A stretch of DNA of 24,756 nucleotides. Source: Tubulinosema ratisbonensis (Eukaryota; Microsporidia; Tubulinosematidae). The stretch spans positions 4,718 through 29,473 of the forward strand of contig RCSS01000712.1 in assembly GCA_004000155.1 (NCBI GenBank). The letters are read 5' to 3'. Each line of letters begins with the position of its first letter. Position 1 is the stretch's first letter. Shown piece after piece: positions 24,471-24,756 of this stretch. The position numbers and the translations under genes are program-made. The notes under the pieces are model-generated. The model was given only the letters and a program-made list of their open reading frames with translations. It did not search any database and was not told the DNA's origin.

Positions 24471-24756
24471 ATGTAAATAAATAATTTATTTTAAATTTAC
24501 TAAAAATAATATTAATTTATTTTTTTATTTACTTATAAATAATATAATTTAATGTATTATTTACTTATAAATAGGATAATTTATTGTATTATTTACACAA
24601 AAATAAGATAATTTATTTTATAATTTACTTAAATAATAATTTATTATATTTATGCCAGGACTATCATGTTAATGATAACCTGACACTGACTATGTCATTA
24701 TGACATTAATTGCCTGTTTAGTTCTAGATCATATATAACATTAAAAGTATAAATAT
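24471..24756. other. 3' region with tandem repeat and hairpin-rich end
   Basis: No gene is seen. It contains the 32-bp tandem repeat (24493-24652) and, from about 24653, a less A/T-rich stretch with small hairpins: TATCAT-GTTA-ATGATA at about 24662-24678 and ATGTCAT-T-ATGACAT at about 24690-24705. The change of composition at 24653 suggests the edge of another element. Confidence 0.5.
24493..24652 (+). repeat. Five-copy 32-bp tandem repeat
   Basis: Units start at about 24493, 24525, 24557, 24589 and 24621, each beginning with ATTTAC(TTATAAAT)-like sequence and containing AATAATATAATTTA or GATAATTTATT. The period is exactly 32 bp throughout; the middle copies are most alike. Confidence 0.75.

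Noticed and set aside
1..24756. CRISPR arrays, rRNA genes or bacterial-type operons
   Set aside because: No regularly spaced repeat with unique spacers, no rRNA-like conserved stretch and no ribosome-binding sites; the gene content is eukaryotic.

Overview
The window looks like nuclear DNA of a microsporidian. It is extremely A+T-rich and carries shortened versions of conserved eukaryotic genes: a DNA polymerase alpha of about 819 residues, Rpn9, Dph7 and Pol kappa. The genes are mostly intronless and sit in tight clusters between long A/T deserts. A CCC triplet lies just before several start codons, and there is a eukaryotic tRNA-Ile(UAU) with an intron. The species cannot be fixed from sequence alone. 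Single N characters are scattered through the window, many of them inside intact reading frames.

Layout, left to right. 1-5681: the end of a Bud20/ZNF593-like ribosome-biogenesis protein, an unrecognised protein with a PH/BSD-like look (possibly TFIIH p62/Tfb1), the DNA polymerase alpha catalytic subunit, and convergently a MULE-transposase-derived gene that keeps a zinc-finger DNA-binding region, a DDE-like core, a SWIM finger and an AT-hook. 5791-8235: two decayed Ty3/gypsy fragments. RT/RNase H/integrase is on + and gag-protease on -; they meet head-on at a single N and are bordered by further single Ns. 8237-11389: a 5'-truncated unknown gene, then a desert holding one acidic minus-strand open frame that looks like a 3' exon.

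11390-16399: a protein with several PHD fingers including an extended PHD, another desert with strong inverted repeats, a 5'-truncated and frameshifted RAD2/XPG nuclease, and divergently the proteasome lid subunit RPN9. 16400-18042: a desert with remnants that may come from small DNA transposons. 18043-23694: an all-minus cluster of DPH7, a very small RasGEF protein, DNA polymerase kappa, two tandem paralogous polytopic membrane proteins, and tRNA-Ile(UAU). 23856-24470: a lysine-rich protein on +, followed by a five-copy 32-bp tandem repeat and a hairpin-rich end.

By function the recognisable genes cover replication and repair (POL1, POLK, RAD2/XPG), protein turnover and translation (RPN9, DPH7, Bud20, tRNA-Ile), signalling (RasGEF) and chromatin (PHD protein). 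No operon-like single pathway is evident. The items most worth follow-up are the MULE-derived gene, the stripped-down RasGEF abutting DPH7, the paired membrane proteins, the RAD2 gene without its N-nuclease half, and the tRNA intron that can pair with its own anticodon.
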